Assembly: GCF_017744675.1 (NCBI RefSeq)
Contig: NZ_JAGIAV010000001.1
Location: 521,666 to 585,665, forward strand
Direction of reading: 5' to 3'
DNA: 64,000 nucleotides
Source: Flavobacterium sp.
GTDB taxonomy: Bacteria; Bacteroidota; Bacteroidia; Flavobacteriales; Flavobacteriaceae
The notes beneath the pieces were generated by a model. It saw nothing but the letters and a program-made list of their open reading frames with translations, made no database searches and had not been told where the DNA came from. Both the position numbers and the translations under genes were made by a program. This document shows, in pieces, positions 26,341-36,057 of this stretch. The number at the start of each line of letters is the position of its first letter. Position 1 is the first letter of the stretch.

Positions 26341-28524
26341 TTATTCTGCTCGTCGTAAAAAATGAAAATCCAGTTGTTTTTTAACTAAATCGGCATTTTT
26401 TACTTTCACATAAATCTCGTCTCCCAATTGCAATAAACGGTTTGAAGTAGCTCCAACCAATGCATATTGCCTTTCGTCAAAAGTATAGTAATCCTCTTTT
26501 ATCTCTCTGATTCTTACCATTCCTTCACATTTGTTAGAAACGATTTCAACATAAATTCCCCATTCCGTAACACCAGAAATAACTCCAAGGAATTCTTCAT
26601 CTTGATGATCCTGCATGTATTTAACCTGCATGTATTTAATACTATCACGCTCCGCATTTGTTGCCAAATTTTCCATATTTGAACAGTGCAGACATTTGGT
26701 TTCGTAAGTTTCTTCATCTACAGAAGCTCCCCCATCTAGATAATATTGCAGCAAACGGTGTACCATAACGTCTGGATAACGACGAATTGGCGATGTAAAA
26801 TGGCTGTAATAATCAAAAGCCAAACCATAATGACCAATATTATCAGTCGAATATTTGGCTTTGCTCATACTTCTAATGGCAAGAGTATCAATAAGATTTT
26901 GTTCTTTCTTACCGTTTACTTCTTCCATCAAAGCATTGATAGATTTTGCTATATCACCTTTTGTTCTAAAATCAATCTTATAACCAAACTTAGCGATAAC
27001 AGTTTGCATCGCAACCAGTTTATCTTCATTTGGTTCGTCGTGAATACGGTAAACAAACGTTTTCTTTTGTTTTCCAATGTATTCAGCCACTTTTCTATTG
27101 GCTAAAAGCATAAATTCTTCAATCAAATGATTGGCATCTTTTGATATTTTGAAATAAACGCCTTCTGGTTCTCCTTCTTCATTCAAATTGAATTTCACTT
27201 CGACTTTATCAAAAGAAATAGCACCTTGCTGCATTCTTTTCTTTCTTAAAATCTTAGCCAATTCATCTAGTTTTAAAGTAGCTTCAACAATTTCATCTGA
27301 AACAACATAAGAATCTCCAGTAATTGAAATATCAACCGGAATGGTATTATTTCCTTTTGTTTCAATAATATGCTGTGCCTCTTCATAAGCAAAACGCTGA
27401 TCTGAATAAATTACAGTTCTACCAAACCATTGGTTAATAACTTGAGCTGTCGGAGAAACTTCAAATACTGCTGAGAAAGTATATTTCTCCTCATTCGGAC
27501 GTAACGAACAGGCAAAGTTAGACAATACTTCTGGAAGCATTGGCACTACTCTATCTACCAAATACACAGAAGTAGCTCTTTGGTACGCTTCATCATCGAG
27601 AATTGTACCTTCTTCTAAATAATAGGAAACATCGGCAATGTGAATTCCGATTTCGTAGTTTCCGTTTTCTAACTTTTTGAAAGACAAGGCATCATCAAAA
27701 TCTTTGGCATCTTTCGGGTCAATCGTAAACGTAAGCGTATCACGCATATCACGACGTTTTGCAATTTCAGATTCTTGAATTGAAGTATCCAGTTTTTGTG
27801 CAAAAACCTCTACTTCTACAGGGAAATCTGCTGGCAAACCATATTCTGCTAAAATGGCGTGAATCTCTGTATTATGCTCACCAGGTTTTCCAAGTACTCG
27901 AATTACAGATCCGAACGGACTATCGGCTCTCTTTGGCCAGTCTTCAATCTTCACTAAAACTACATCTCCGTTTTCTGCTTCACCAATTTTATCTTTCGGA
28001 ATAAAAATATCGGTATACATTTTAGGATTGGCAGTAGACACAAAAGCAAAGTTTGGCTGCATATCTATTACACCTACAAACTCTGTTTTATCTCTTTCGA
28101 TAACTTCAATAACCTCACCTTCAGGTCTTTTTCCTTTTCTTCTGTTATAAACGTAAACTTTTACTTTGTCTTTGTCTAATGCACGATTCAAATTATTGGT
28201 CGGAATAAAAACATCTTCTTCAAACTCATCACAAATAAAATATGCCGTTTTTCTGCTCGTCATATCTATTGTTCCTTCGTAGTAATCCTGGCTAATTGCT
28301 TTTACTAAGTATTTTCCAGGTTCTGTTTCTATAATCTTCTTTTGAGCTGCAAGAATCTTTAAATCTTTTATAATCTGATTTCTGCTTTTTGTATCGTCTA
28401 ATTCTAGCTTAGCTCCTATTTGTTTGTAATTGAAAGGTTTATTAGCATTTTGCGATAAAATCTTAAGTATTTTTCCAGAGAAATCTTTCTCTTTTTTTAT
28501 CGGCTTTCTAATTTTCTTACTCAT
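26341..28524 (-). CDS. rnr: Ribonuclease R
   Basis: A 3'-to-5' processive exoribonuclease that degrades structured RNA and takes part in RNA quality control. The 727 residues show an N-terminal winged-helix/cold-shock region, the RNB catalytic domain with TIDPKDAKDFDDALSF (about 268-285; catalytic acids), the late RNB segment HYGLAFDYYSHFTSPIRRYPD, and a C-terminal S1 domain (about 640-720). Full length. First gene of a three-gene unit. Confidence 0.95.
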   Translation of the reverse strand: MSKKIRKPIKKEKDFSGKILKILSQNANKPFNYKQIGAKLELDDTKSRNQIIKDLKILAAQKKIIETEPGKYLVKAISQDYYEGTIDMTSRKTAYFICDEFEEDVFIPTNNLNRALDKDKVKVYVYNRRKGKRPEGEVIEVIERDKTEFVGVIDMQPNFAFVSTANPKMYTDIFIPKDKIGEAENGDVVLVKIEDWPKRADSPFGSVIRVLGKPGEHNTEIHAILAEYGLPADFPVEVEVFAQKLDTSIQESEIAKRRDMRDTLTFTIDPKDAKDFDDALSFKKLENGNYEIGIHIADVSYYLEEGTILDDEAYQRATSVYLVDRVVPMLPEVLSNFACSLRPNEEKYTFSAVFEVSPTAQVINQWFGRTVIYSDQRFAYEEAQHIIETKGNNTIPVDISITGDSYVVSDEIVEATLKLDELAKILRKKRMQQGAISFDKVEVKFNLNEEGEPEGVYFKISKDANHLIEEFMLLANRKVAEYIGKQKKTFVYRIHDEPNEDKLVAMQTVIAKFGYKIDFRTKGDIAKSINALMEEVNGKKEQNLIDTLAIRSMSKAKYSTDNIGHYGLAFDYYSHFTSPIRRYPDVMVHRLLQYYLDGGASVDEETYETKCLHCSNMENLATNAERDSIKYMQVKYMQDHQDEEFLGVISGVTEWGIYVEIVSNKCEGMVRIREIKEDYYTFDERQYALVGATSNRLLQLGDEIYVKVKNADLVKKQLDFHFLRRAE

Positions 28525-28634
28525 ATATCTTTTCTAATAAGGCTTAAAATTACAAATAAGATATCAGATAATACTTTTTAACAAATAGAATTATTAAAAA
28601 TATAACTTTTCGTACATTTACAAAAAGACCAAAA

Positions 28635-28868
28635 ATGGAAAGCTTTAAAACGATCGCCGTATTCAATTATCTGCACGAAACCGTAGTTCTCAAACACTTA
28701 CTGGAACAAGAAGGAATCCCTTATTTTTTCGAAAACGAAATGACGCTCTCTGTTATGCCGTTTTACTCCAACGCGCTCGGTGGCATCAAACTCAAAGTTC
28801 ACCCAGACGATTTCGAGCAAGTTCAGGAAATCCTCGACAATCTCAACAATCCTCTCAAAATCGTCTGA
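28635..28868 (+). CDS. DUF2007 (putative signal-transducing protein) small protein
   Basis: A 77-residue cytoplasmic protein with the DUF2007 pattern: an opening strand (FKTIAVFNYLHETVVLKHLLEQEGIPYFFENE) and a closing LKVHPDDFEQVQEILDNL, resembling a small PII/ferredoxin-like beta-alpha-beta fold. No biochemical role is established for the family. A TACATTTA sequence at 28611-28618 may be its -7 box. It is divergent from rnr. Confidence 0.85.
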   Translation: MESFKTIAVFNYLHETVVLKHLLEQEGIPYFFENEMTLSVMPFYSNALGGIKLKVHPDDFEQVQEILDNLNNPLKIV

Positions 28869-29514
28869 AACAAAAATTCAAAACAAACTCAAATCAGAGT
28901 AAAATTCAATTCAACTCAAATTTTTTTCAATTTCAACTTTTTTAGTTTTCAACATATATTAAATACAACAAAAAAGATTTTTAAAAATTTAAAAAAAATT
29001 TATGGTTATTATAGCTTGTTAATATGTCGAATAATTTTTTTTTTGGAGCCATTGAAATCTCGTTTTACTTATTTATTCTGAGTTATTAACATAGTTATTT
29101 TTGGTTAAATTATTAATTTATAAGACTTTTTGTATTTTAATTAACAACGGTTGACAACCAAATTTGAATTGATTTTGTAGATAAGTTGATATGTTGATTT
29201 CTGTTGAAAATGGTATTTTTGATATTGATAACTTTTCCAAAAATTCACGAAACTTTTCTTGCATATTTAATTTCACTTTTGGATTATGAAATTTTTGAAA
29301 ACAACCAAAAAAAACTTCTAATTTTCTTTTCGAACTTATTAACATTTTCTGTTAATTTAAAGTTAACTGAATATCAACGAATTACGAACTCGTATTAACA
29401 CCTCAAAATTTTAACAAATATTCTGTTTATTCTTTATTGATTATGAGATACTTATGAAGTTATCAAAATTGTTGATAACCGTATAAGGTTTTGAAAGTAA
29501 GACAGTTGTGATTA

Positions 29515-29599
29515 GCCACAAATTCACGAATTTTTTCAATTTTTATACTAATTAAAGTTATAGATTTTTGAAATTGGTGAATATTCGTGAATTCATGGC
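29515..29599. repeat. MITE-like imperfect inverted repeat
   Basis: Left arm GCCACAAATTCACGAAT (29515-29531) and right arm ATTCGTGAATTCATGGC (29583-29599) match at 15 of 17 positions across a 51-nt spacer. It resembles non-autonomous repeats of Bacteroidota intergenic DNA. Confidence 0.6.
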
Positions 29600-29649
29600 C
29601 AAAATATGGATTTTCCTTTCGAAAAATATCTACTTCCGTATTCTTTAAT

Positions 29650-29657
29650 TAAATTTG
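29650..29657 (+). promoter_or_regulatory. rpiB promoter -7 box
   Basis: TAAATTTG, an exact TAnnTTTG box, 25 bases before the rpiB ATG. No clear -33 element was seen. Confidence 0.45.
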
Positions 29658-29682
29658 CAGTACACAACTAAATAATATAAAA

Positions 29683-30114
29683 ATGAAAATTTCGATAGGA
29701 AACGATCACGCAGGTCCAGAATATAAAAAAGCAATTGTTGAATGGCTTACAGCAAAAGGATATGAAGTAACCAATTATGGAACAGATACTGATGCATCTG
29801 TAGATTATCCAGATTATGGGCATCCAGTTGCCAATGATGTATCTGAAGGTAAAGCCGATTTTGGAATTGTAATCTGTGGAAGCGGTAACGGAATAGCAAT
29901 GACTGTAAATAAACATCCGAAAGTGAGAGCTGGTTTATGTTGGACTAAAGAAATTGCGTATTTAACTCGTTTGCACAACGACGCCAACATTGTAAGTATT
30001 CCAGCAAGATTCACGTCTATTCATCAAGCTGTTGAAATCGTTGAAACTTTTTTAAATACAGCTTTTGAAGGCGGAAGACACCAAAATAGAGTGAATAAAA
30101 TTGCTTGTTCGTAA
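29683..30114 (+). CDS. rpiB: Ribose 5-phosphate isomerase B
   Basis: Interconverts ribose 5-phosphate and ribulose 5-phosphate in the pentose phosphate pathway. The 143 residues carry GNDHAGPEYK (about 6-15), the phosphate/catalytic segment VICGSGNGIAM with the active-site Cys (about 64-74), and the family's LHNDANIVSIPARF (about 98-111). The active-site His is supplied from the partner subunit in this family. Single-gene unit with a good terminator. Confidence 0.95.
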   Translation: MKISIGNDHAGPEYKKAIVEWLTAKGYEVTNYGTDTDASVDYPDYGHPVANDVSEGKADFGIVICGSGNGIAMTVNKHPKVRAGLCWTKEIAYLTRLHNDANIVSIPARFTSIHQAVEIVETFLNTAFEGGRHQNRVNKIACS

Positions 30115-30157
30115 AAAGTCAAAAAAAATTTCGGTGCTTCGCACCAATTCATAAACA

Positions 30158-30191
30158 CACCGGGCCGATTTTTTAATTTGCCCGGTTTTTT
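30158..30191 (+). terminator. rpiB terminator
   Basis: Stem ACCGGGC (30158-30164) with GCCCGGT (30179-30185), 14-nt loop, then a T run. A smaller hairpin GGTGC-TTC-GCACC lies just upstream at 30132-30144. Confidence 0.8.
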
Positions 30192-30266
30192 ATTTAAGTA
30201 ATTAAAATTCAGTTGGTTAAATTAATGTAAAAACAGTGTTTTTCGAGTTATCAACAATGTTAATAG

Positions 30267-30536
30267 TTACTTTTTATAATTAAGAAAGGCAATTATAAGT
30301 GCAGTTTGAATAACTAAAATCACTTCAAACTTCACAATAAAAGAAGTTTTACTCGTTTTATGTTTAAATAATAACATGGCTGTTAATAACCCTGGTGAGC
30401 CACCCGTTAAAGCCATGAAAAACAAGGTTTTTTCAGGAATTCTTCTTTTGTTTTTTAAGGCTTGATATTTATCATAACCAGCAATTATAAAAAGAACGAT
30501 ATTTATAAATAAAAAATACAGTAATAAAATTTCCAT
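30267..30536 (-). CDS. DUF1294 small membrane protein
   Basis: An 89-residue protein with about three transmembrane helices. The signature is YDKYQALKNKRRIPEKTLFFMALTGGSPGLLTAM, which is the DUF1294 core (D-K-A--RRIPE-L----GG--G). The function is unknown. In some bacteria the domain is fused to a cold-shock domain, but not here. It is convergent with rpiB and divergent from tex. Confidence 0.88.
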   Translation of the reverse strand: MEILLLYFLFINIVLFIIAGYDKYQALKNKRRIPEKTLFFMALTGGSPGLLTAMLLFKHKTSKTSFIVKFEVILVIQTALIIAFLNYKK

Positions 30537-30652
30537 TGGCTCAAAATTAAAAACAAAGATATTATTTTAGCCGAATGATTTACTATTTTGCAGAAACGCT
30601 TTAACAAGTAAATTATATCATTTTTAAGTAAGAAAATCATTTCATTAAAAGT

Positions 30653-32776
30653 ATGACTAATATTCAATTCATTGCCAAGTCTGTTCAGGCTCCCGCAGTC
30701 AGTATTCAAAACACAGTAAAATTATTAGAGGAAGACTGTACAATTCCCTTTATTTCGCGTTACCGAAAAGATGCAACCGGAAATCTTGATGAAACTGTTA
30801 TTGAGTTGATTGCTAAATTGCAGAAAGAATACGATACGCTTGTAAAACGTAAAGAAGCAGTTTTAAAATCGATCGAAGAGCAAAAAGCACTTACGCCAGA
30901 ATTGAAGAAAAAGATTGAAGACAGTTTTGATTTACAGGAAATAGAAGATTTCTATCTTCCATACAAAAAGAAGAAAAAAACAAAAGCAGATGTTGCGCGC
31001 GAATTTGGTTTGGAACCTTTGGCAAAACTGATCATTTCTGAAAGTGATGCTGATATCGATTTTATTTCGACACAATATATTAATGAAAATGTTATTAACG
31101 AAGAAGCCGCTATTCAAGGCGCGAGAGATATTGTAGCCGAATGGATTAACGAAAACATTTATGTTCGTAAACAGCTTCGTAGACTGTTTCAGCGAAAAGC
31201 GACTATTGCTACAAAAGTGGTTAAAAAGAAAGCAGAAGAAGAAGGAGCACAAAAATTCAGCCAGTATTTTGATTGGGAAGAACCATTGACGAAAGCTCCA
31301 GCACACCGTTTATTAGCAATGCTTCGCGCAGAAAATGAAGGTTTTATAAAAATGAAAATTGATGTTGATATCGACGATGCATATGATGTAATTGACGAAA
31401 TCATCATTAAAAAACAAAATAATTCAACAGCACATTTGCAGCTGGCAATTGAAGACAGTTACAAACGTTTATTGAATCCGGCAATTGGAAACGAAACACT
31501 GCAAGAAGCAAAAGCAAAAGCCGATGCCAATTCTATTCAGGTTTTTGCTAACAATTTAGGTCAGTTGTTATTGGCTCCACCGTTGGGAGAAAAACGTATT
31601 TTGGCAATCGATCCAGGATTTAGAAGTGGTTGTAAAGTAGTTTGTTTAGACGAAAAAGGCGATTTATTATATAACGAAACGATTTATCCGCACGCACCTC
31701 AAAATGAGGAAACAATGGCGATTAAAAAAATTCGTTCAATGGTAAATGCGTATCAAATTGATGCCATTTCAATAGGAAACGGAACGGCTTCTCGCGAAAC
31801 TGAATTTTTCATCAAAAAAATCGCGTTTGACAAACCAGTTCAAGTTTTTATAGTTTCTGAGGCAGGAGCTTCAGTTTACTCAGCTTCAAAAATTGCGAGA
31901 GAAGAATTCCCTAATTATGATGTAACTGTTCGTGGTTCGGTTTCTATTGGTCGTCGACTTTCAGATCCGTTGGCTGAATTGGTAAAAATCGATCCAAAAG
32001 CAATTGGAGTAGGGCAGTACCAGCATGATGTTGACCAAACGAAATTAAAAGAAGAATTAGATAATACGGTTATTCGTTGCGTAAACTCGGTTGGAATTAA
32101 CATCAACACCGCAAGCAAGCACTTACTAAGTTATGTGAGTGGAATCGGGGAGAAGCTGGCAGAAAACATTGTACAATACCGCTCTGAAAACGGACCTTTC
32201 GAAGATAGAAAACAGCTGAAAAAAGTGCCTCGCTTAGGAGATAAAGCCTATCAGCAAGGAGCAGCGTTTATTAGAATTACAAATGCTAAGAATCCGCTGG
32301 ATAATTCGGCGGTGCATCCAGAAGCTTATCCGGTTGTTGAAAAGATGGCGAAAGATTTGAATATTTCTCTAAATGATTTAATTGCCAACAAAGAGAAAAC
32401 AGCGCTTATTAAGCCAGAAAAATATGTAACGCCTGAAATTGGTTTACTTACGCTAAAAGATATCATTAAAGAGCTTGAAAAACCTGGATTAGACCCAAGA
32501 AAGTCTGCGAAAGTATTTGAGTTTGATGCCAACGTAAAATCAATCAAAGATTTAAAAACGGGAATGATCTTGCCAGGTATTGTTAATAACATCACCAACT
32601 TTGGCTGTTTTGTTGACATCGGAATTAAAGAAAGTGGTTTAGTGCATATTTCACAGTTAAAATCGGGTTATGTAAGCGATGTAAACGAAGTGGTAAAGTT
32701 ACACCAGCATGTTGATGTGAAAGTGACAGAGGTTGATGAAGATAGAAAGAGAATTCAGTTGACGATGATTTTATAA
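30653..32776 (+). CDS. tex: Tex-like RNA-binding transcription accessory protein
   Basis: A 707-residue protein with the full Tex order: helical N-terminal domain (about 1-200), YqgF/RNase H-like domain opening ILAIDPGFRSGCKVVCLD at about 317, double helix-hairpin-helix (about 478-560; NINTASKHLLSYVSGIGEKLA), and a C-terminal S1 RNA-binding domain (about 632-705; GMILPGIVNNITNFGCFVDIG). Tex binds RNA and DNA and has been linked to toxin-gene expression and RNA polymerase. Single-gene unit. Confidence 0.95.
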   Translation: MTNIQFIAKSVQAPAVSIQNTVKLLEEDCTIPFISRYRKDATGNLDETVIELIAKLQKEYDTLVKRKEAVLKSIEEQKALTPELKKKIEDSFDLQEIEDFYLPYKKKKKTKADVAREFGLEPLAKLIISESDADIDFISTQYINENVINEEAAIQGARDIVAEWINENIYVRKQLRRLFQRKATIATKVVKKKAEEEGAQKFSQYFDWEEPLTKAPAHRLLAMLRAENEGFIKMKIDVDIDDAYDVIDEIIIKKQNNSTAHLQLAIEDSYKRLLNPAIGNETLQEAKAKADANSIQVFANNLGQLLLAPPLGEKRILAIDPGFRSGCKVVCLDEKGDLLYNETIYPHAPQNEETMAIKKIRSMVNAYQIDAISIGNGTASRETEFFIKKIAFDKPVQVFIVSEAGASVYSASKIAREEFPNYDVTVRGSVSIGRRLSDPLAELVKIDPKAIGVGQYQHDVDQTKLKEELDNTVIRCVNSVGININTASKHLLSYVSGIGEKLAENIVQYRSENGPFEDRKQLKKVPRLGDKAYQQGAAFIRITNAKNPLDNSAVHPEAYPVVEKMAKDLNISLNDLIANKEKTALIKPEKYVTPEIGLLTLKDIIKELEKPGLDPRKSAKVFEFDANVKSIKDLKTGMILPGIVNNITNFGCFVDIGIKESGLVHISQLKSGYVSDVNEVVKLHQHVDVKVTEVDEDRKRIQLTMIL

Positions 32777-32789
32777 AATTCAAATATTG

Positions 32790-32830
32790 AAATACCAAAT
32801 TCTAAAATTTTTAGAATTTGGTATTTCTTT
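32790..32830 (+). terminator. tex terminator
   Basis: A long AT-rich hairpin with arms AAATACCAAATTCTA and its complement, running into TTTCTTT. Confidence 0.7.
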
Positions 32831-32855
32831 CTACGCTAGAAAAAAAAGCTAAAAA

Positions 32856-32887
32856 AAATCCCAAACTACAAATGTAATTTGGGATTT
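32856..32887 (-). terminator. tatA terminator
   Basis: Arms AAATCCCAAA and TTTGGGATTT with an inner TACA/TGTA stem. The minus strand continues into T-rich sequence after the tatA stop. Confidence 0.7.
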
Positions 32888-32906
32888 AATAAGTTTTTCG
32901 AATTTC

Positions 32907-33086
32907 TTATTTTGTTTCTTCTTCTTGTTTTTTAGAAGCAGCAGGTTGATCGTCTTTAGCAGCGTTTTTAAATTCCTTAATTCCACTTCCTAAACCTTTC
33001 ATTAATTCTGGAATTTTTTTACCTCCAAAAAGTAAAATCACAATACCTACTATTACAAGGATTTCTGTAAGACCTAATCTTCCCAT
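32907..33086 (-). CDS. tatA: Sec-independent protein translocase TatA
   Basis: A 59-residue protein of the twin-arginine translocase, which exports folded proteins. It opens [22 protein letters not shown] (one transmembrane helix at about 7-20, with the polar residue E8 and the FGG hinge), then an amphipathic helix [22 protein letters not shown] and a charged tail. A TACCTTTG box lies on the minus strand (plus coordinates 33135-33142) as a probable promoter element. tatC is not in this window. Confidence 0.93.
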   Translation of the reverse strand: MGRLGLTEILVIVGIVILLFGGKKIPELMKGLGSGIKEFKNAAKDDQPAASKKQEEETK

Positions 33087-33299
33087 GACTAATATATTTA
33101 ATGCCGAAGCAAATTGTTTTTCTTAATTATTACGCAAAGGTATATAGAAATATACGAAATAGAAGTATTTTTAGTTTAAAATATTTGTATCGGACCACGT
33201 TAAATATTTTATAAAATCGTAAATTATAGCTCTTCATGAAATTTTTCAAACAAATTTCGTAATGATTAATTACTATATTTGCTAGCATAAAGAAGGATA

Positions 33300-33806
33300 A
33301 TGACTAAAAAAAAGAAAAAGAATTTTAGGAAAAAACTATTCATTAAAAATCGATTGGTAATTTTAAATGAAGACACTTTTGAAGAGATATTTTCTTTTAG
33401 GCTTACTTTAATGAATGTATTCGTAACGTTTACTTTAGGCGGAATATTTCTAATTTTGGTTACTACTTTCATAATTGCTTTTACACCGCTTCGTGAATTT
33501 ATTCCTGGATATTCTTCGACAGAATTGAAACGAAATGCTACAAAACTGGCAATTAAATCAGATTCTTTAGAAACGGCTTTAAAACAAAATGATGCTTATA
33601 TAAAAGGAATTCAGAAAGTTTTAAGGGGAGAATTAGAATATTCAAAATTTAATAAAGATTCTATTAAAACAGAGTCTGCCGATGATGCTTCAGATTTAAA
33701 TATGAAAGCATCTGATGCTGAGATAAAATTGAGAGAAGATGTCGCTGAAACTGAAAAAGAGCTGAAAGCAAAATCTCAAGACAAAAAGAAAAGTGATAAA
33801 AAATAA
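33300..33806 (+). CDS. M23-peptidase-like N-terminal module without the peptidase
   Basis: A 168-residue protein: a Lys-rich cytoplasmic start, one transmembrane helix (about 38-62), then the segment AFTPLREFIPGYSS and a coiled coil. These features are those of the N-terminal anchor of a Bacteroidota family of membrane-bound M23 endopeptidases. The zinc peptidase domain is missing; the frame stops after a Lys/Ser-rich tail. It may be a truncated or regulatory paralogue. It ends 11 bases before the GH3 gene, so the two are probably co-transcribed. Confidence 0.6.
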   Translation: MTKKKKKNFRKKLFIKNRLVILNEDTFEEIFSFRLTLMNVFVTFTLGGIFLILVTTFIIAFTPLREFIPGYSSTELKRNATKLAIKSDSLETALKQNDAYIKGIQKVLRGELEYSKFNKDSIKTESADDASDLNMKASDAEIKLREDVAETEKELKAKSQDKKKSDKK

Positions 33807-33817
33807 TACCACTAAAA

Positions 33818-35305
33818 ATGTCAATTAAGTCAATTGCGGCAAAAATTTTTGCCCGAAAAATATATAAACAAACGCTTAGATGGGCAGAAAAACCAGTTGA
33901 AACTCAGCAAAAGGTTTTTAAAAGTTTGATTGAAAATGCACTAAACACCGAATTTGGAAAAGACCATCATTTCGATCAGATAAGAACTTTCGAAGATTTT
34001 CAAAATTTAGTTCCTGTGAGAGATTACGAAGATTTAAAACCGTATGTTGAAAAGGTTGTAAAAGGCGAAGCGGATATTCTTTGGAAAGGAAAACCATTAT
34101 ATTTTGCCAAAACTTCTGGAACAACTTCGGGAGCAAAATTTATTCCGCTTACCAAAGAATCGATGCCTTACCATATAGAAGCAGCTCGAAATGCGATTCT
34201 TCATTATATTAACGAAACTGGAAAAGCTGATTTTGTTGACGGAAAAATGATCTTTTTGCAAGGAAGTCCAATTTTGACGGAGAAATACGGAATTAAATTT
34301 GGACGTCTTTCTGGAATTGTAGCACATTTTGTTCCAAAATATCTGCAGAAAAACAGAATGCCGTCTTGGGAAACCAATTGTATTGACGATTGGGAAACCA
34401 AAGTTGATGCCATTGTCGATGAAACTATAAAAGAAGACATGTCTGTAATTTCTGGAATTCCGTCTTGGGTTCAGATGTATTTTGAACGTTTGGAAAAGAA
34501 AAGCGGCGGAAAAAAGATCGGCGAAATTTTCAAAAACTTCAATCTCTTTATTTACGGAGGTGTTAATTACGAGCCATATCGTGCCAAATTTGAACAAATG
34601 ATTGGCAGAAAAGTAGACAGCATCGAGTTGTTTCCGGCTTCTGAAGGTTTTTTTGCATATCAAGATTCGCAGAAAGAAAAAGGAATGTTGTTACTGTTGA
34701 ATTCGGGTATTTTCTACGAGTTCATAAAAGCAGATGAGTTTTTTAACGAAAGTCCGAAAGTATATACAATTGGTGAAGTTGAGGTAGGAGTAAACTATGT
34801 TTTGATTATTTCTACTAATGCAGGACTTTGGCGTTATAATATTGGAGATACTGTTCAGTTTACTTCTCTGGCTCCATACCGTGTTATAGTTTCTGGACGT
34901 ATCAAACATTATATTTCGGCTTTTGGCGAACACGTTATTGCCAATGAAGTCGAAAATGCGATGAAAGAAGCCGTAAATTCAACTAATATTGTAATTAACG
35001 AATTTACTGTAGCTCCACAAATAACACCAGCCAGTGGATTACCTTATCACGAATGGCTGATCGAATTTGAAAAAGAACCTGAAAACATGGAAGTTTTTGC
35101 TGAAACGATCGATAATTCAATGCGAAAACAAAACATTTATTACGACGATTTAATTACAGGGAATGTTTTAAGAAAAGTAGTAATTACTAAAGTTTCTAAA
35201 AACGGATTTCAAGATTATATGAAATCGCAAGGAAAATTGGGCGGACAGAATAAAATTCCTAGATTATCAAACAATAGAGATATTGCGGATAATCTTACAA
35301 AATAA
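33818..35305 (+). CDS. GH3-family acyl-adenylating enzyme
   Basis: A 495-residue GH3 protein, an ATP-dependent adenylating enzyme that in plants conjugates amino acids to jasmonate or auxin; bacterial substrates are mostly unknown. The ATP motif is AKTSGTTSGAKFIPLT (about 95-110), the second motif LFPASEGFFAYQ (about 270-282) and the hinge region YNIGDTVQF (about 343-351). All three ATP motifs are present, so activity is likely. Confidence 0.92.
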   Translation: MSIKSIAAKIFARKIYKQTLRWAEKPVETQQKVFKSLIENALNTEFGKDHHFDQIRTFEDFQNLVPVRDYEDLKPYVEKVVKGEADILWKGKPLYFAKTSGTTSGAKFIPLTKESMPYHIEAARNAILHYINETGKADFVDGKMIFLQGSPILTEKYGIKFGRLSGIVAHFVPKYLQKNRMPSWETNCIDDWETKVDAIVDETIKEDMSVISGIPSWVQMYFERLEKKSGGKKIGEIFKNFNLFIYGGVNYEPYRAKFEQMIGRKVDSIELFPASEGFFAYQDSQKEKGMLLLLNSGIFYEFIKADEFFNESPKVYTIGEVEVGVNYVLIISTNAGLWRYNIGDTVQFTSLAPYRVIVSGRIKHYISAFGEHVIANEVENAMKEAVNSTNIVINEFTVAPQITPASGLPYHEWLIEFEKEPENMEVFAETIDNSMRKQNIYYDDLITGNVLRKVVITKVSKNGFQDYMKSQGKLGGQNKIPRLSNNRDIADNLTK

Positions 35306-35374
35306 AATAATATTTCCAAGATTAAACAGTTATTTATTCATATGAATTAGGATGGATAAGTAAATGAAAATTAA

Positions 35375-36034
35375 ATGAGTCAAGGAAAGTTTCAAAATAA
35401 ATACCGTATTTCTTCAATTAGAGCGCAATGGTGGGATTATGGTTGGAATGGAGCCTATTTTATAACAATCTGTACACAAGACAGAAAACATTATTTTGGA
35501 GAAATTCAAAATGATAAAATGGTTTTATCAGAGGTTGGTATTATTGCCGATATATTATGGCATCAAATTCCGATGCATCATAAAAATGTCGAATTGGGTG
35601 ATTTTGTTGTCATGCCAAATCATATTCACGGAATTTTGATAATTGATAAACAATTAAATATTGGTGATGTGGATAATGGGAATAACAGAAATAATATGGA
35701 CAACGTAGATACAGGGCATGCCCTGTATCTACCACCATTGTTATCGTCACCACCGCCATTGGTGTCATCACCATCAATTGCCAAATTTGAAAAACCAGGT
35801 TCGCAACGTTTTCAAAACATTGGAAAAAACACCATTTCGTCCATTGTTGGATCATATAAATCTGCGGTAACCAAACATGCAAACAGATTAGGATATCCGC
35901 ATCAATGGCAAAAATTATTTTACGATAATATCATTAGAGACAACAATCAATATCAAAGAATTTCTGATTACATTGTTTCAAATCCGAAAAATTGGGCAAA
36001 GGATAAATTTAAAAGAGAAGATAAATTAAAATAA
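35375..36034 (+). CDS. REP-associated tyrosine transposase (RAYT, Y1 family)
   Basis: A 219-residue single-strand transposase of the TnpA-REP type. The HUH motif is MPNHIHGI (HIH at 83-85), preceded by FITICTQDRKHYFG (about 29-42). The C-terminal Tyr lies in the LFYDNIIRD or QYQRISDYIVSNPKNW segment (about 181-207). Residues 111-119 (VDTGHALYL) are encoded by a perfect palindrome inside the gene, and a degraded copy follows downstream. RAYTs mobilise or maintain REP palindromes in their genomes. Confidence 0.9.
   Translation: MSQGKFQNKYRISSIRAQWWDYGWNGAYFITICTQDRKHYFGEIQNDKMVLSEVGIIADILWHQIPMHHKNVELGDFVVMPNHIHGILIIDKQLNIGDVDNGNNRNNMDNVDTGHALYLPPLLSSPPPLVSSPSIAKFEKPGSQRFQNIGKNTISSIVGSYKSAVTKHANRLGYPHQWQKLFYDNIIRDNNQYQRISDYIVSNPKNWAKDKFKREDKLK
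35705..35732. repeat. REP-type palindrome inside the transposase gene
   Basis: A perfect 28-bp palindrome with arms GTAGATACAGGGCA/TGCCCTGTATCTAC, read in frame as part of a variable linker in the transposase. Confidence 0.9.
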
Positions 36035-36057
36035 AATGATTTTTAAAAAATAATATT

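Larger units (their letters stand above)
28869..29682. other. 0.8 kb AT-rich gene-free stretch
   Basis: Weak frames on both strands read as compositionally biased nonsense. The stretch has T- and A-rich runs, a MITE-like inverted repeat (29515-29599), and the rpiB promoter near its right end. No RNA gene was recognised. Confidence 0.6.

Noticed and set aside
29118..29398. Open frames of 64-75 codons in the rnr-rpiB gap
   Set aside because: They are opposite-strand readings of AT-rich DNA, with Phe/Lys/Ile bias and no family pattern.
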